DNA from: Tumebacillus_A lipolyticus
Lineage (GTDB): Bacteria > Bacillota > Bacilli > Tumebacillales > Tumebacillaceae
Direction of reading: 5' to 3'
NCBI RefSeq assembly: GCF_042682745.1
Contig: NZ_JBHUIO010000009.1
Span: forward strand, 310,001-374,000
Length of the DNA stretch: 64,000 nucleotides
In this document: piece after piece, positions 53,355 through 61,760 of the stretch
Position numbering within the stretch: the first letter of the stretch is position 1
Layout: every line of letters starts with the position of its first letter
The notes under the pieces: generated by a model
Told to the model about the DNA's origin: nothing
Databases searched by the model: none
The model's input: only the letters and a program-made list of their open reading frames with translations
Position numbers and translations under genes: made by a program

Positions 53355-53639
53355 ATGATGTCGACCGAACTGATGCGGTTGAGATGCATTCAGCAGTCGG
53401 TGCACCGGCTTGAGATCGCTTGCGGTGAACTTGAAGTTCTCTCGAAAGGATTGCTTCAAGGTCCGCCAGAGTTGCAACACCTTGGGATTCGTCTTCAGCA
53501 ATCGCTTCGAGCGCTGGAAACAGAACTGCAAACGATCGGAGATGTGATCCACCACGGAAACGCCCCGCCGCTTTCCCAAGAACAGCTGAACTTAGGCTCG
53601 CTCGTGCAAGAAGCGCTCAATGAAATCAGCCAGATCTGA
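53355..53639 (+). CDS. Small helical protein, function unknown
   Basis: 94 residues, MMSTELMRLRCIQQSVHRLE, AAGGAGTGAT 9 bases upstream. Almost wholly helical, heptad-like leucines (LEVLSKGLLQG, LGIRLQQSLRALETELQTIG) suggest a coiled coil; soluble, acidic. Lies 55 bases downstream of the small-RNA terminator, so the RNA may be its leader. Followed by a 40-residue membrane peptide gene in the same direction with a 26-base gap. Not recognised. Confidence 0.7.
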   Translation: MMSTELMRLRCIQQSVHRLEIACGELEVLSKGLLQGPPELQHLGIRLQQSLRALETELQTIGDVIHHGNAPPLSQEQLNLGSLVQEALNEISQI

Positions 53640-53665
53640 GCGCACAGACGATGGAGGTGAGCAGG

Positions 53666-53788
53666 ATGGAGTTTACGTTATCCCCAGCACTCGTGGCGAT
53701 CCTCGCTTCGCTGATCTTCGTTGGAATCATTCTGTTCCAATTTTTCATCATGATCTTGATGCCACCAAAAGATGACCATAAGAGATGA
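53666..53788 (+). CDS. 40-residue single-pass membrane protein
   Basis: MEFTLSPALVAILASLIFVG then a second half IILFQFFIMILM forming one hydrophobic helix, and a charged tail PPKDDHKR. Perfect ribosome site GGAGGTGA 5-6 bases before the ATG. Probably co-transcribed with the helical protein before it; a bidirectional terminator follows. Size and tail recall small membrane proteins induced during sporulation, but it was not recognised. Confidence 0.7.
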   Translation: MEFTLSPALVAILASLIFVGIILFQFFIMILMPPKDDHKR

Positions 53789-53790
53789 TA

Positions 53791-53830
53791 CGACAAAAAA
53801 GCTGAGGGCTATTCCCTCAGCTTTTCTTTC
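53791..53830. terminator. Bidirectional terminator
   Basis: Perfect 12-bp stem (53797-53808 with 53814-53825), five-base loop, flanked by A and T runs. Serves the small membrane gene on the plus strand and the hydrolase gene on the minus strand, whose stop lies next to it. Confidence 0.92.
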
Positions 53831-54504
53831 AAGTTGGTAAGGATCGCCGCAAGCTCCGCACGGGTTAGCGGATTGGCCGGCCGATAGGTGCCATCCTCAT
53901 AGCCATGAATCAGCCCGAGCTCTGCCGCCTGTCTGATAAACGGCTCTGCCCACAGCACATCTTTCAGGTCGAGAAAGCTGCCATCCGGTTCCTGAGCAGG
54001 CGGGGTCGCTGGCAGTTGCGCCATCCCCTGCCACAAGCTGACGATCTGCTGTCCGTACGCAGTGCCTGGGACCGCCCACTTTCCGTTCAGTTGCTCCCAC
54101 GTCGGTGCAACGCCGCGCAAGCCTGCCTGCTCCAAGATCCCAAATCTCGGATCGACCACTTTCGCCCCAGCGGGCAAAGGCATTTGCGTGGCATAGCCGT
54201 AGAGATGCTGAATCTGCGCTTCAATGCCGAGCGCAGGTGTCGCAAAGGTCGCGCCTTGGACATCGGAGCGCACAGCCCCGAGGCCCGCGAAATTGTTTTG
54301 ATAGGGTCGCACCGTCCCCGTAAACTGCCAATACCCAGTCTCATGGATCGACTGGGCGAACGCGAGATCCCCTCGCACGCCATACTTTGCTCCGATGTCG
54401 AGATAGAGCGAGGAGTAGTCTGGTGCATCCGGATTGACATTTCGCAAAAATTGGCGCATCTGGTATGCCGAAACCTGCGCAGTGCCCATGATCGGTGTTG
54501 CCAC
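53809..54504 (-). CDS. Glucosaminidase-domain cell-wall protein with SLH repeat
   Basis: 231 residues from GTG (VATPIMGTAQVSAYQMRQFL) behind GGAGGTGG; two ATG lie earlier in the frame. Residues 10-150 are an endo-beta-N-acetylglucosaminidase domain (AKYGVRGDLAFAQSIHETGY with the catalytic Glu; GLGAVRSDVQGATFATPALG; EAQIQHLYGYA). The C-terminus is one S-layer-homology motif (ELGLIHGYEDGTYRPANPLT and RAELAAILTNL). No signal peptide is visible in the chosen start, so it may be a spore or lysis enzyme. Confidence 0.85.
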   Translation of the reverse strand: MATPIMGTAQVSAYQMRQFLRNVNPDAPDYSSLYLDIGAKYGVRGDLAFAQSIHETGYWQFTGTVRPYQNNFAGLGAVRSDVQGATFATPALGIEAQIQHLYGYATQMPLPAGAKVVDPRFGILEQAGLRGVAPTWEQLNGKWAVPGTAYGQQIVSLWQGMAQLPATPPAQEPDGSFLDLKDVLWAEPFIRQAAELGLIHGYEDGTYRPANPLTRAELAAILTNLKEKLRE

Positions 54505-54540
54505 AAGTCCACCTCCGCTTCTCATCACAAATGAAAAGGG

Positions 54541-54729
54541 TTACAGGTTGGCATGTCTGGACTCAGACTCTCCACTTTTTCGCTTCAAGTGTTGCATCTT
54601 CACGATCAGCATATCCAGTTCCTGACTGACGCGCAGCACATTCGGGTGCAAAAAATCACCTCGGTAACTGTCGACCGTTTCGTTCAGTTTTTGCCGAAGT
54701 GTCTCGATCTGCCCTGAGATACAGTTCAT
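54541..54729 (-). CDS. Spo0E-like sporulation phosphatase
   Basis: 62 residues from MNCISGQIETLRQKLNETVD; AAGGGTG precedes the ATG. Two-helix hairpin with the Spo0E motif VSQELDMLIVKMQ (S-Q-x-L-D in helix 2, about residues 36-48). Spo0E-type proteins dephosphorylate Spo0A~P and delay sporulation. The family is very short and diverse, so the exact target is uncertain. It follows the cell-wall gene in the opposite direction of transcription flow, both on the minus strand. Confidence 0.88.
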   Translation of the reverse strand: MNCISGQIETLRQKLNETVDSYRGDFLHPNVLRVSQELDMLIVKMQHLKRKSGESESRHANL

Positions 54730-54866
54730 CACCAAACACCCTTACCCTTCTGATGGCTGTTTTCCACTAGTGTACGTCGCTCGCGTGGATTTCTTGCTAC
54801 CGTCCACAATATTTTCCATAAGTACAATATAAATCATATTTCCATTTTCGGTAAGGGTCTAAAGTG

Positions 54867-54901
54867 GTAAAAATGACGATCCTGAGTAGGATCGTCATTT
54901 T
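54867..54901 (-). terminator. Terminator overlapping the SASP stop
   Basis: Perfect 14-bp stem (54870-54883 with 54888-54901), four-base loop; outer A/T pairs supply the T tract on the minus strand. The SASP TGA lies at its edge. Confidence 0.88.
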
Positions 54902-55089
54902 CACATCTGCCGCTCCGCCAAATCGATCATTCGTTTGGACACCGCATCGGTGATCACCTGATCTTTTAGCAGCTTGGGAGACTTTTCATAAGGAGAAGTG
55001 CCAATTCCGATCTCCTTGGCAATCTCATAGCGAAAGCGCTGCATCGCTTCTGCTGTGCCGCGCACACAGGTCGGTCTCTTTTTGCTCAC
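54901..55089 (-). CDS. Alpha/beta-type small acid-soluble spore protein (divergent)
   Basis: 62 residues from the GTG (MSKKRPTCVRGTAEAMQRFR) with AAGGGG 9 bases upstream; an ATG three codons earlier abuts the site. The alpha/beta-SASP helices are recognisable: RFRYEIAKEIGI and DAVSKRMIDLAERQM, with the GPR-cleavage-type region KEIGIGTSPYEK. The centre lacks the usual SRANGSVGGE core and a Cys is present, so it is closest to minor SASPs such as SspF. These proteins coat DNA in the spore. Terminator follows. Confidence 0.85.
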   Translation of the reverse strand: MSKKRPTCVRGTAEAMQRFRYEIAKEIGIGTSPYEKSPKLLKDQVITDAVSKRMIDLAERQM

Positions 55090-55155
55090 CGCTGCCATCC
55101 CCTTCGCATTGTTGATCTCCGCTTAGGTTGAGCGCAAGCGGTCGATCCTATTCGG

Positions 55156-57213
55156 TCAATCTCCCGCCCGCTCAAGCAACACTTTCTCCTGTTTGAGATA
55201 CTCGACCAGTTGCGAGTAGTTCGGCAGCGTCCAAAATTCGGGAGAGCGAATACAGCTCTGCACTTCATCGCGCGCCACCTGCATAATTTTTGCATCATGC
55301 AGCAGATCGCCAATCTTAAAATCGGGAATCCCGCTTTGTCGAACGCCAAAAAATTCGCCTGGGCCGCGCAATTCGAGATCTTTCTCCGCCAGCACGAAGC
55401 CGTTTTGCGTCGCCACCATCGCCTTCATCCGCTCTTCGCCCGCTTCAGTATCCGGCTTGGACATCAGGATGCAGGTGGAAGCATGTTCCCCCCGACCGAC
55501 ACGCCCGCGCAGCTGATGCAGCTGGGCGAGGCCAAATCGCTCCGCGTTGTACACCATCATCACCGTCGTGTTGGGCACATTTACGCCGACCTCGATGACA
55601 GTTGTCGAGACGAGCACCTGAATCTCGTTGTCGACAAAGCGCCGCATCACATCTTCTTTTTCGGTTGGCCGCAACTTGCCGTGCATCAGACCGACCTGAA
55701 ATCCGGCAAACCAATCCTTTAGCATCTCATAGAGATCGGTGGCGTTGACGACCCCTTCGATCTTTTCCGATTCTTCCACCAGCGGGCAGACGACATATGC
55801 TTGCCTTCCTTTTGCCAGCTCGCTGCGAACAAAGCGCAGCGAGCGCTCCTCTTTGTCAGGCGTGATCCAAAAAGTCTGAATCGGCTTGCGTCCAGCCGGC
55901 AACTCATCGACCAACGACACGTCGAGATCGCCGAAGATCGACATGGCGAGCGTCCGCGGAATCGGGGTCGCCGACATGAAGAGAACATCGGGCGCATGCC
56001 CTTTCTGCCGAAAGATCGAGCGCTGTTCGACACCGAAGCGGTGTTGCTCGTCGGTGATGACCACAGATAGCGAATGAAAGCGCACCCCTTCTTCGAGCAG
56101 CGCATGCGTCCCGATGATCACATTCGCTGCTCCCGCTTCGATCTCGGCCAAGACTTCCTTGCGCTCCTTGTCCTTTTGCGAGCCGACGAGCAGCGCACAC
56201 TTCACTCCGAGCGGTTCGAGCAGTTCAGCAGCCGCTCGAAAGTGCTGTTCTGCCAAGATCTCGGTCGGCACGAGAATCGCACCTTGATGACCGGACAGAA
56301 ACGCGATATAGGCGGCTAAAAAGGCGAGCACCGTCTTCCCTGAGCCGACATCCCCCTGCACCAAGCGGTTCATCGGCGTTTTGCCGCGCATATCCTGCAC
56401 GATCTCCTGAGCAACCCGACGCTGGGCGCCTGTCATCGCAAAGGGCAGCGTTTCCGCAAACTGTGCCAACGCCTCCTCTGTGACATCGTGCGCCACACCG
56501 GGCTGTTCGTGGCGATGGACCCAGCGAAAAGCTTGGAGCTTCAGCTGAAACAGGAAAAACTCCTCGAAGATCAATCGGCGTCGCGCCTGATGCAGCGTGT
56601 CGCTCGTATGGGGGAAATGGATCTCGCGAATCGCCTCTAAGCGGTCGATCAAGCGATACTTTTGACGCAGCTGCAGCGGGATCAGTTCGGGGATCTCCCC
56701 TCCGTATGTCTTCACGCTCTGGGCGATCAGGTTGCGCAAGAGCTTGGGCGTGATGTCAGCCTTCACGTTGTAGACTGGAACGATGCGATCGCTGTGCACC
56801 GTCTCCCCCGCTACGACAAAATCATGCGTCGCCACCGTGATCGAGCGGCGGTTCGCATCGTACTTGCCGGTGATCGTCACCTTGCGCCCTGGCTTCAGTT
56901 GATCTTTCACATAGGGCTGATTGAACCAAACGGCGTGCAGACGGCGATAATCTTCGGTCACCACAGGCGCGATCGTCGTCGAGGCGCGACGCCCTCTGTA
57001 CTTGACGCCCGCAGCACCATCCACCGTGACGCGAACGGTGACACGACTTCCATGCACCAGCTCTCGGCCAGGCTGTGCATTTCGATCCTCATATCGAAAT
57101 GGGTAGTAGGTGATCAGATCGAGGAGGGTGGAAATGCCAAGAAGCCCCAGCGTCCGAAGTCGCTGGGGGCCTACACCTGGCAAGACGCTGACCGGAGTGG
57201 TCCCCAAGGTCAC
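55156..57213 (-). CDS. recG: ATP-dependent DNA helicase RecG
   Basis: 685 residues. Branch-migrates forks and Holliday junctions. N-terminal wedge/OB domain (VSVLPGVGPQRLRTLGLLGI), SF2 motor with GDVGSGKTVLAF (Walker A, about 285), ITDEQHRFGVEQ (DEQH box, about 390), MSATPIPRT, and C-terminal TRG motif region (RGRVGRGEHASTCILMS). GTG start in the sdaAA stop (GTGA), so coupled. In B. subtilis recG also follows sdaAA. Confidence 0.98.
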   Translation of the reverse strand: MTLGTTPVSVLPGVGPQRLRTLGLLGISTLLDLITYYPFRYEDRNAQPGRELVHGSRVTVRVTVDGAAGVKYRGRRASTTIAPVVTEDYRRLHAVWFNQPYVKDQLKPGRKVTITGKYDANRRSITVATHDFVVAGETVHSDRIVPVYNVKADITPKLLRNLIAQSVKTYGGEIPELIPLQLRQKYRLIDRLEAIREIHFPHTSDTLHQARRRLIFEEFFLFQLKLQAFRWVHRHEQPGVAHDVTEEALAQFAETLPFAMTGAQRRVAQEIVQDMRGKTPMNRLVQGDVGSGKTVLAFLAAYIAFLSGHQGAILVPTEILAEQHFRAAAELLEPLGVKCALLVGSQKDKERKEVLAEIEAGAANVIIGTHALLEEGVRFHSLSVVITDEQHRFGVEQRSIFRQKGHAPDVLFMSATPIPRTLAMSIFGDLDVSLVDELPAGRKPIQTFWITPDKEERSLRFVRSELAKGRQAYVVCPLVEESEKIEGVVNATDLYEMLKDWFAGFQVGLMHGKLRPTEKEDVMRRFVDNEIQVLVSTTVIEVGVNVPNTTVMMVYNAERFGLAQLHQLRGRVGRGEHASTCILMSKPDTEAGEERMKAMVATQNGFVLAEKDLELRGPGEFFGVRQSGIPDFKIGDLLHDAKIMQVARDEVQSCIRSPEFWTLPNYSQLVEYLKQEKVLLERAGD

Positions 57214-58100
57214 GCTTCGTTCAACTCATTTCCATAGATCTGCTGCTCGATCTTGCGAGCGGTCGGCGTGTCGGCCAGACCGCCCATCGCCGTCTCACGA
57301 AGCTCGACCGGCATCACTTTGCCGATGTTGTACATCGCCATGATCACCTCATCTGGAGGAATCACGCTGCGCACACCCGCCAGCGCCATGTCAGCGCCGG
57401 CCAGCGCCAACACCGAACCAAACCCATTTCGAATGATGCAAGGGACTTCGACAAGACCGGCGACCGGATCGCAGACGAGGCCGAGCACATTTTTCAGCGC
57501 CAAGCCGGCCGCTTGGATCGCCTGCGCAGGAGATCCTCCCGCAAGCTCCACCGCAGCGGCGGCCGCCATCGCGGTCGCCGACCCGACTTCCGCCTGACAG
57601 CCCCCGCCCGCTCCAGAGATCGAAGCGTTGTTCGCAACCACATATCCGACCGCTGCTGCGGTGAACATGCCGAGCACCAACTGCTCTTTTTCCAGCCCCA
57701 ACGATCCGCTCAAAGAGGACAGAACGCCCGGCAGGATGCCGCAGGAGCCTGCTGTCGGCGTCGCGACCACCAGCCCCATCGCCGCGTTGACCTCCGACGT
57801 GGAGAGCGCCATCGCCACCGCTTCGGTCGCCTGTTTGCCGAGCAATGTCTTGCCCTGTTGCGCATATTCGTAGACGCGCTTCGCATCGCCGCCCGTAAGC
57901 CCGGAGAACGACTTGATGTCCTCCTTCAGCCCGCGCTGCACAGACGCCATCATCACGTCAAACGATTCTGTCATCTGCGCGACGACCTTCTCCCGCGTTT
58001 CGCCCGTCTCGCGCACATGCTCTTCGATCATGATCTCATAGATCGGCTTGCTTTCCTTTTCTGCCAGCTCGATAAGTTCTGCTAAGTTGTTAAATCTCAC
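57210..58100 (-). CDS. sdaAA: L-serine dehydratase, iron-sulfur-dependent, alpha subunit
   Basis: 296 residues. With SdaAB it deaminates L-serine to pyruvate and ammonia using a [4Fe-4S] cluster. Cluster cysteines fit the conserved TAGSCGILPG (about 145), AGGGCQAEVGSA and GLVCDPVAGLVEVPCI blocks. GTG start with GGAGGAA. Ends in recG; starts 12 bases after sdaAB. The sdaAB-sdaAA-recG order is as in Bacillus. Confidence 0.98.
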   Translation of the reverse strand: MRFNNLAELIELAEKESKPIYEIMIEEHVRETGETREKVVAQMTESFDVMMASVQRGLKEDIKSFSGLTGGDAKRVYEYAQQGKTLLGKQATEAVAMALSTSEVNAAMGLVVATPTAGSCGILPGVLSSLSGSLGLEKEQLVLGMFTAAAVGYVVANNASISGAGGGCQAEVGSATAMAAAAAVELAGGSPAQAIQAAGLALKNVLGLVCDPVAGLVEVPCIIRNGFGSVLALAGADMALAGVRSVIPPDEVIMAMYNIGKVMPVELRETAMGGLADTPTARKIEQQIYGNELNEA

Positions 58101-58112
58101 GATGCATTCCTC

Positions 58113-58784
58113 CTAGGAAGGGGTGATGATCGAGACATCATGCACCGCTTCCAAAGCTACGATCTCTTGTACTGCCTCTTGAGACGGCCGTTCGTCCATC
58201 CCGATCACCATCAGGGCTTCACGGCCGCGGCCGCGCCGCGCCACTTCCATCGCCGAGATGTTCAATTGGTATTTGGACAGAATCGCCGTGACCGCCGCGA
58301 CGACACCAAACTGATCCACGTGTGGAATCACGAGCGTCGGATAGGCGGCGGTGATCTTTACTTTGAACTGGTTGATCTCTAAGATTTCGATCGCGCCGCC
58401 GCCGATCGAGCATCCCATCAGTTCGAAAGCACGCTCCCCTTGCGTCAAGCGGATGCGCACCGTGTTCGGATGCAGGTCTGGATTCGGCTTGCCCATCCGA
58501 AACAGCACTTCCATCCCCACCTCTTCTGCGATCTTTAGCGAGCGGGGAATCCGCGAATCGTGCGTTTCAAAATCGAGCAATCCGGCCACCAGCGCAACAT
58601 CTGTACCATGTCCTTTGTACGTTTTTGCAAAAGAGCCGAACAGCATGATCTCAGCCCGCTCCGGCTGTGCGCCACAGATCGAACGAGCGCTCCGGCCGAG
58701 GCGCGCAGCACCTGCGGTGTGCGAGCTGGACGGCCCGATCATCACCGGTCCGATGATGTCAAACGAATGGCGAAAAGAAGACAT
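58113..58784 (-). CDS. sdaAB: L-serine dehydratase, iron-sulfur-dependent, beta subunit
   Basis: 223 residues. N-terminal domain with DIIGPVMIGPSSSHTAGAAR, the Ser-binding SSSHT block, and C-terminal ACT domain (about 145-220, YPTLVIPHVDQFGVVAAVTA), a regulatory domain that binds serine at the subunit interface. ATG behind GGGAGGAG. Follows fakA and its terminator, precedes sdaAA. Confidence 0.98.
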   Translation of the reverse strand: MSSFRHSFDIIGPVMIGPSSSHTAGAARLGRSARSICGAQPERAEIMLFGSFAKTYKGHGTDVALVAGLLDFETHDSRIPRSLKIAEEVGMEVLFRMGKPNPDLHPNTVRIRLTQGERAFELMGCSIGGGAIEILEINQFKVKITAAYPTLVIPHVDQFGVVAAVTAILSKYQLNISAMEVARRGRGREALMVIGMDERPSQEAVQEIVALEAVHDVSIITPS

Positions 58785-58807
58785 ATCGACTCTCCTCCCT
58801 GCCCGAT

Positions 58808-58839
58808 AAAAACGCCCTGCCGAAAATGTACGACAGGAC
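58808..58839 (-). terminator. Terminator of fakA
   Basis: Nine-pair stem (58814-58822 with 58831-58839, two G-U pairs), eight-base loop, then five T on the minus strand, 28 bases after the fakA stop. Confidence 0.78.
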
Positions 58840-58866
58840 GGATTCTTTCTGGGCTGATGCGATCTA

Positions 58867-60549
58867 TCACTCTACAGAGAAAATGTAGGAATACAGCGGT
58901 TGCCCGCCATAGTGCAATTCGAATTCGCAGTGGTCAAACTGATTTTGAGCGTCCGCAAGCAGTTGTGCCGCCTGTTCGCTCGTCACACCTTCACCGAAGA
59001 AGATCGTGACCACTTCGCTCTCGTCCTCTATCATTTTCTCAAGCAACGAGATTGCAGTCAAATCCAATTCTTTTCCAAGCGTGACAACTTTCCCTTCCTG
59101 CATGCCCATGAAATCACCCTCTTTGATTTCGAGGTCCTGGAAGTTCGAGTCGCGAACCGCTTGGGTGATCTGACCCGATTTCACGCGCGAAATCCCTACG
59201 CGCATGTTCTCGACATTCCCCTCAAGGTCGAGGCCGGCATCAAACGAGATCGCCGCCGCAATTCCCTGCGGAATCGTCTTGGTCGGAATGACGGTCACCG
59301 CGTCGCCGAGCACCGTTTTCGCCTGCTCTGCCGCCATGATGATATTCGAGTTGTTCGGCAGGATGAACACGTGCTCCGCATGAAGCGCTTTCACCGAGTT
59401 GACGATGTCTTCCGTGCTCGGGTTCATCGTCTGTCCACCTTCGATGATTCCTTCTGCTCCGAGCGAGCGGAACACTTCGGTCAGCCCTTCGCCTACGGTC
59501 ACGGTGACGATCGCGTACGGCTTCTTCTGCGCGCTGGTCGGAAGATCCGCTTGCAGGTCGTCTGTCGCCTCCGCCACGGTCCCCGCGTCCATCAGCTTCA
59601 GGTCATGATGCTGCTCGGTCATGTTGTCGATCTTGATCCGCGTCAGCTCGCCAAACTCCTGCGCTTGGTCGAGAACTCGACCCGGCTTCAATGCGTGGAT
59701 GTGCACCTTTACGATGTCGTCCGCCGCCACGACGAGCAGCGAATCGCCGAGTGGGATCAGCGCATCGCGCACTTTCACCTCGGTCGCTTTCTCATCTTCG
59801 CTCGCAAGCGGCAGGCGAATGATAAACTCTGTACAATATCCATATTCGCTCTCACCATCTCCGTGTGCAGCAGCCGGAGTCAAAACTTTTGCCGTCATGC
59901 CGCCCGCAGGAGCAGTGCCGACCGAGACGCTCTCACCTTTGATCGCAGCCAGCCAACCGTGGTAGATGTAGAGCAAGCCTTGTCCACCCGAGTCGACGAC
60001 GCCCGCTTGCCGCAGGACCGGCAGCAGGTCTGGCGTGCGCTCCAGCGAGCGCTCCGCTTCGTACAACACCGCTTCCATGACCGACTGGATCGTCGCGTTG
60101 CGATCTTTGGCCGCGTTTTGCGCAGCTTGTGCCGCATCTTTGGACACGGTGAGGATCGTGCCTTCCACAGGCTTGACCACAGCGGAGTAGGCGGTGGTCA
60201 CCCCGTTTTGAAATGCATCCGCAAATTCCTTCGGATCCACTTCCGCCTTTTTCGCAACTCCTTTTGCGAAGCCGCGGAACAGCTGTGACAAGATCACGCC
60301 CGAGTTGCCGCGCGCTCCCATCAAAAGCCCTGTTGAAACCGCTTCCGCGATGCGGTAGAGCGGCTGATCTATGTATCGTTTCAACTCATTGACACCTGAC
60401 GTCATCGACAGGTTCATGTTCGTTCCCGTGTCGCCATCAGGAACCGGAAATACATTCAGAGCATTGACCCGGTCCATGTTTTGTTCGAGGCTCGCATGAC
60501 CTTGCAAAACCATTTGCACGAACAAAGCACCGTTTAAGACCTGACTCAT
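58867..60549 (-). CDS. fakA: Fatty acid kinase catalytic subunit FakA (YloV)
   Basis: 560 residues. Phosphorylates fatty acids bound to FakB (DegV-type) proteins. N-terminal DhaL kinase domain with NVFPVPDGDTGTNMNLSM (Mg-ATP Asp residues, about 31-48) and ARGNSGVILSQLFRG; the middle and C-terminal DAK-phosphatase-like domain is involved in FakB binding. AAAGGAGG precedes the ATG. Cotranscribed after yloU (18 bases), as in most Firmicutes. Confidence 0.98.
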   Translation of the reverse strand: MSQVLNGALFVQMVLQGHASLEQNMDRVNALNVFPVPDGDTGTNMNLSMTSGVNELKRYIDQPLYRIAEAVSTGLLMGARGNSGVILSQLFRGFAKGVAKKAEVDPKEFADAFQNGVTTAYSAVVKPVEGTILTVSKDAAQAAQNAAKDRNATIQSVMEAVLYEAERSLERTPDLLPVLRQAGVVDSGGQGLLYIYHGWLAAIKGESVSVGTAPAGGMTAKVLTPAAAHGDGESEYGYCTEFIIRLPLASEDEKATEVKVRDALIPLGDSLLVVAADDIVKVHIHALKPGRVLDQAQEFGELTRIKIDNMTEQHHDLKLMDAGTVAEATDDLQADLPTSAQKKPYAIVTVTVGEGLTEVFRSLGAEGIIEGGQTMNPSTEDIVNSVKALHAEHVFILPNNSNIIMAAEQAKTVLGDAVTVIPTKTIPQGIAAAISFDAGLDLEGNVENMRVGISRVKSGQITQAVRDSNFQDLEIKEGDFMGMQEGKVVTLGKELDLTAISLLEKMIEDESEVVTIFFGEGVTSEQAAQLLADAQNQFDHCEFELHYGGQPLYSYIFSVE

Positions 60550-60567
60550 GAAGATGGAAACCTCCTT

Positions 60568-60933
60568 TTACCTCTCCCCGGTCACGCGAACGCCTTGAAC
60601 GATCACATTGACCTTTTCTACTTTCAGCCCTAAGAAGTGCTCCAGCGTGTATTTCACTTTGTCCATGACATTGTGTGCGACTTCAGAAATTCGAGTTCCG
60701 TAGCTTACGATGATATACATATCTACGATCACATCATCATTTTGTATACGAACATCCACGCCGCGTGCCAGATTCTCCCGACCGAGCAGTTCGCTGATGC
60801 TGTCTTTGACCTGTTTGCGGGACGCCATGCCGACGAGACCGTAGCAATCAAGCGCTGCATAGCCAGCTACAGTGGCAATCACGTTCTCATCGAATGTAAT
60901 CGTACCCAGTTCATTGCGAATGTCTTTTGGCAT
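60568..60933 (-). CDS. yloU: Asp23/Gls24-family protein YloU
   Basis: 121 residues from MPKDIRNELGTITFDENVIA after GGGGGTG. Asp23/Gls24 domain (GTITFDENVIATVAGYAALD; VIVDMYIIVSYGTRISEVAH; KVEKVNVIVQGVRV). In Staphylococcus Asp23 is a membrane-anchored stress protein; YloU pairs with FakA and is probably part of envelope homeostasis. Divergent from rpmB with a 268-base region that contains repeats. Confidence 0.96.
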   Translation of the reverse strand: MPKDIRNELGTITFDENVIATVAGYAALDCYGLVGMASRKQVKDSISELLGRENLARGVDVRIQNDDVIVDMYIIVSYGTRISEVAHNVMDKVKYTLEHFLGLKVEKVNVIVQGVRVTGER

Positions 60934-60974
60934 GATGACACACCCCCTGTAGTTCTCGAACAGTAGCACCTTAA

Positions 60975-61045
60975 AGTTTACTACATTCTAACCTTGAAAG
61001 TAAACTCAGGATTGCTAAGGAGAGCTAAGGTTTGTTCAACAAACT
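60975..61045. promoter_or_regulatory. Cluster of short inverted and direct repeats upstream of yloU
   Basis: Inverted repeat AGTTTACT (60975-60982) and AGTAAACT (60999-61006); direct repeat GCTAAGG twice near 61015-61031; palindrome TTTGTTCAACAAA near 61030-61045. Such symmetry suggests an operator. No regulator can be named. Confidence 0.4.
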
Positions 61046-61095
61046 GACCCTCGCTTCGCTCTCCCGCAAATTGTTAGCGACTTGCTGATCAACGC

Positions 61096-61125
61096 TTGCA
61101 AAGTCGGACGGGCGTGTGATAAGAT
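61096..61125 (+). promoter_or_regulatory. Probable promoter of rpmB
   Basis: TTGCAA (61096-61101), 18-base spacer, TAAGAT (61120-61125), about 65 bases before the start of rpmB. Confidence 0.5.
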
Positions 61126-61201
61126 AATTGAGTATTTGCGACCTATCGCTCTTATTCTCGCGATGTGTCTCGGGACTATGTTGTTAAGGAGGTGCACGCT
61201 C

Positions 61202-61393
61202 GTGGCTAAACGTTGCGAAATCTGTGGGAAAGACCCGAAAACGGGTAACCAAGTATCCCACTCCCATATCCTGACCAAACGCCGTTGGCTCCCGAACATT
61301 CAAAAAGTTCGCGCGAACATCAATGGCTCTGTAAAGCGTATCAATGTTTGCACCCGCTGCCTGAAGGCTGGCAAAGTAAAGCGCGCGATCTAA
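61202..61393 (+). CDS. rpmB: 50S ribosomal protein L28
   Basis: 63 residues from GTG (MAKRCEICGKDPKTGNQVSH) after AAGGAGGTG. Zinc-binding form with Cys-x-x-Cys in CEICGK and VCTRCLK. Located next to and divergent from yloU-fakA, as in Bacillus. A strong terminator follows 30 bases after the stop. Confidence 0.99.
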   Translation: MAKRCEICGKDPKTGNQVSHSHILTKRRWLPNIQKVRANINGSVKRINVCTRCLKAGKVKRAI

Positions 61394-61422
61394 CATTCGC
61401 CCGCTTTCCGCAATCATTGCAA

Positions 61423-61455
61423 ATAAAAAAGCACCTCGCGAGGTGCTTTTTTATT
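61423..61455 (+). terminator. Terminator of rpmB
   Basis: Long palindromic stem: AAAAAAGCACCTCG (61423-61436) with CGAGGTGCTTTTTT (61437-61450), then more T. The very small loop is compensated by breathing of the inner pairs. Confidence 0.9.
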
Positions 61456-61534
61456 TTACTTTTCCTTTGATCGGGAGCGTGACACCTGTTCAAACAACGT
61501 CTTTTCCGTTGTTGCCCCGTCTCGTTTGAGTGCG

Positions 61535-61645
61535 ATGGATAAGGAAACAGATATCATCCTGCGACATGGCGCGTTGCCCATACTGTTAGCTGCTTTGTTA
61601 GCAACGCAGTTAGTGATGACATGCTATGAAATGCATGATTGTTGA
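61535..61645 (+). CDS. Possible small membrane peptide before terminator
   Basis: 36 codons, MDKETDIILRHGALPILLAA, then LLATQLVMTCYEMHDC. One short hydrophobic helix. The ribosome site is weak (GAGTG). A bidirectional terminator begins 5 bases after the stop, which is the main support. No promoter is obvious. Holin-like size next to the prophage remnant, but no family signature. It is the only content seen in the 300-base interval after rpmB. Confidence 0.35.
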   Translation: MDKETDIILRHGALPILLAALLATQLVMTCYEMHDC

Positions 61646-61649
61646 AAGC

Positions 61650-61684
61650 AAAAAAGACCCCGCTCAAGCGAACGGGGTCTTTTT
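61650..61684. terminator. Bidirectional terminator at the prophage-module edge
   Basis: Perfect 11-bp stem (61652-61662 with 61673-61683), ten-base loop, A and T tracts outside. Ends the minus-strand tail module and the plus-strand small frame. Confidence 0.9.
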
Positions 61685-61760
61685 CATGTTGCTCTCATTA
61701 TAGGAAGCAGAAAGCCTATGAACTCTCCTAGAAGGAACTTCTCGATCATTCGCAGAGTCT

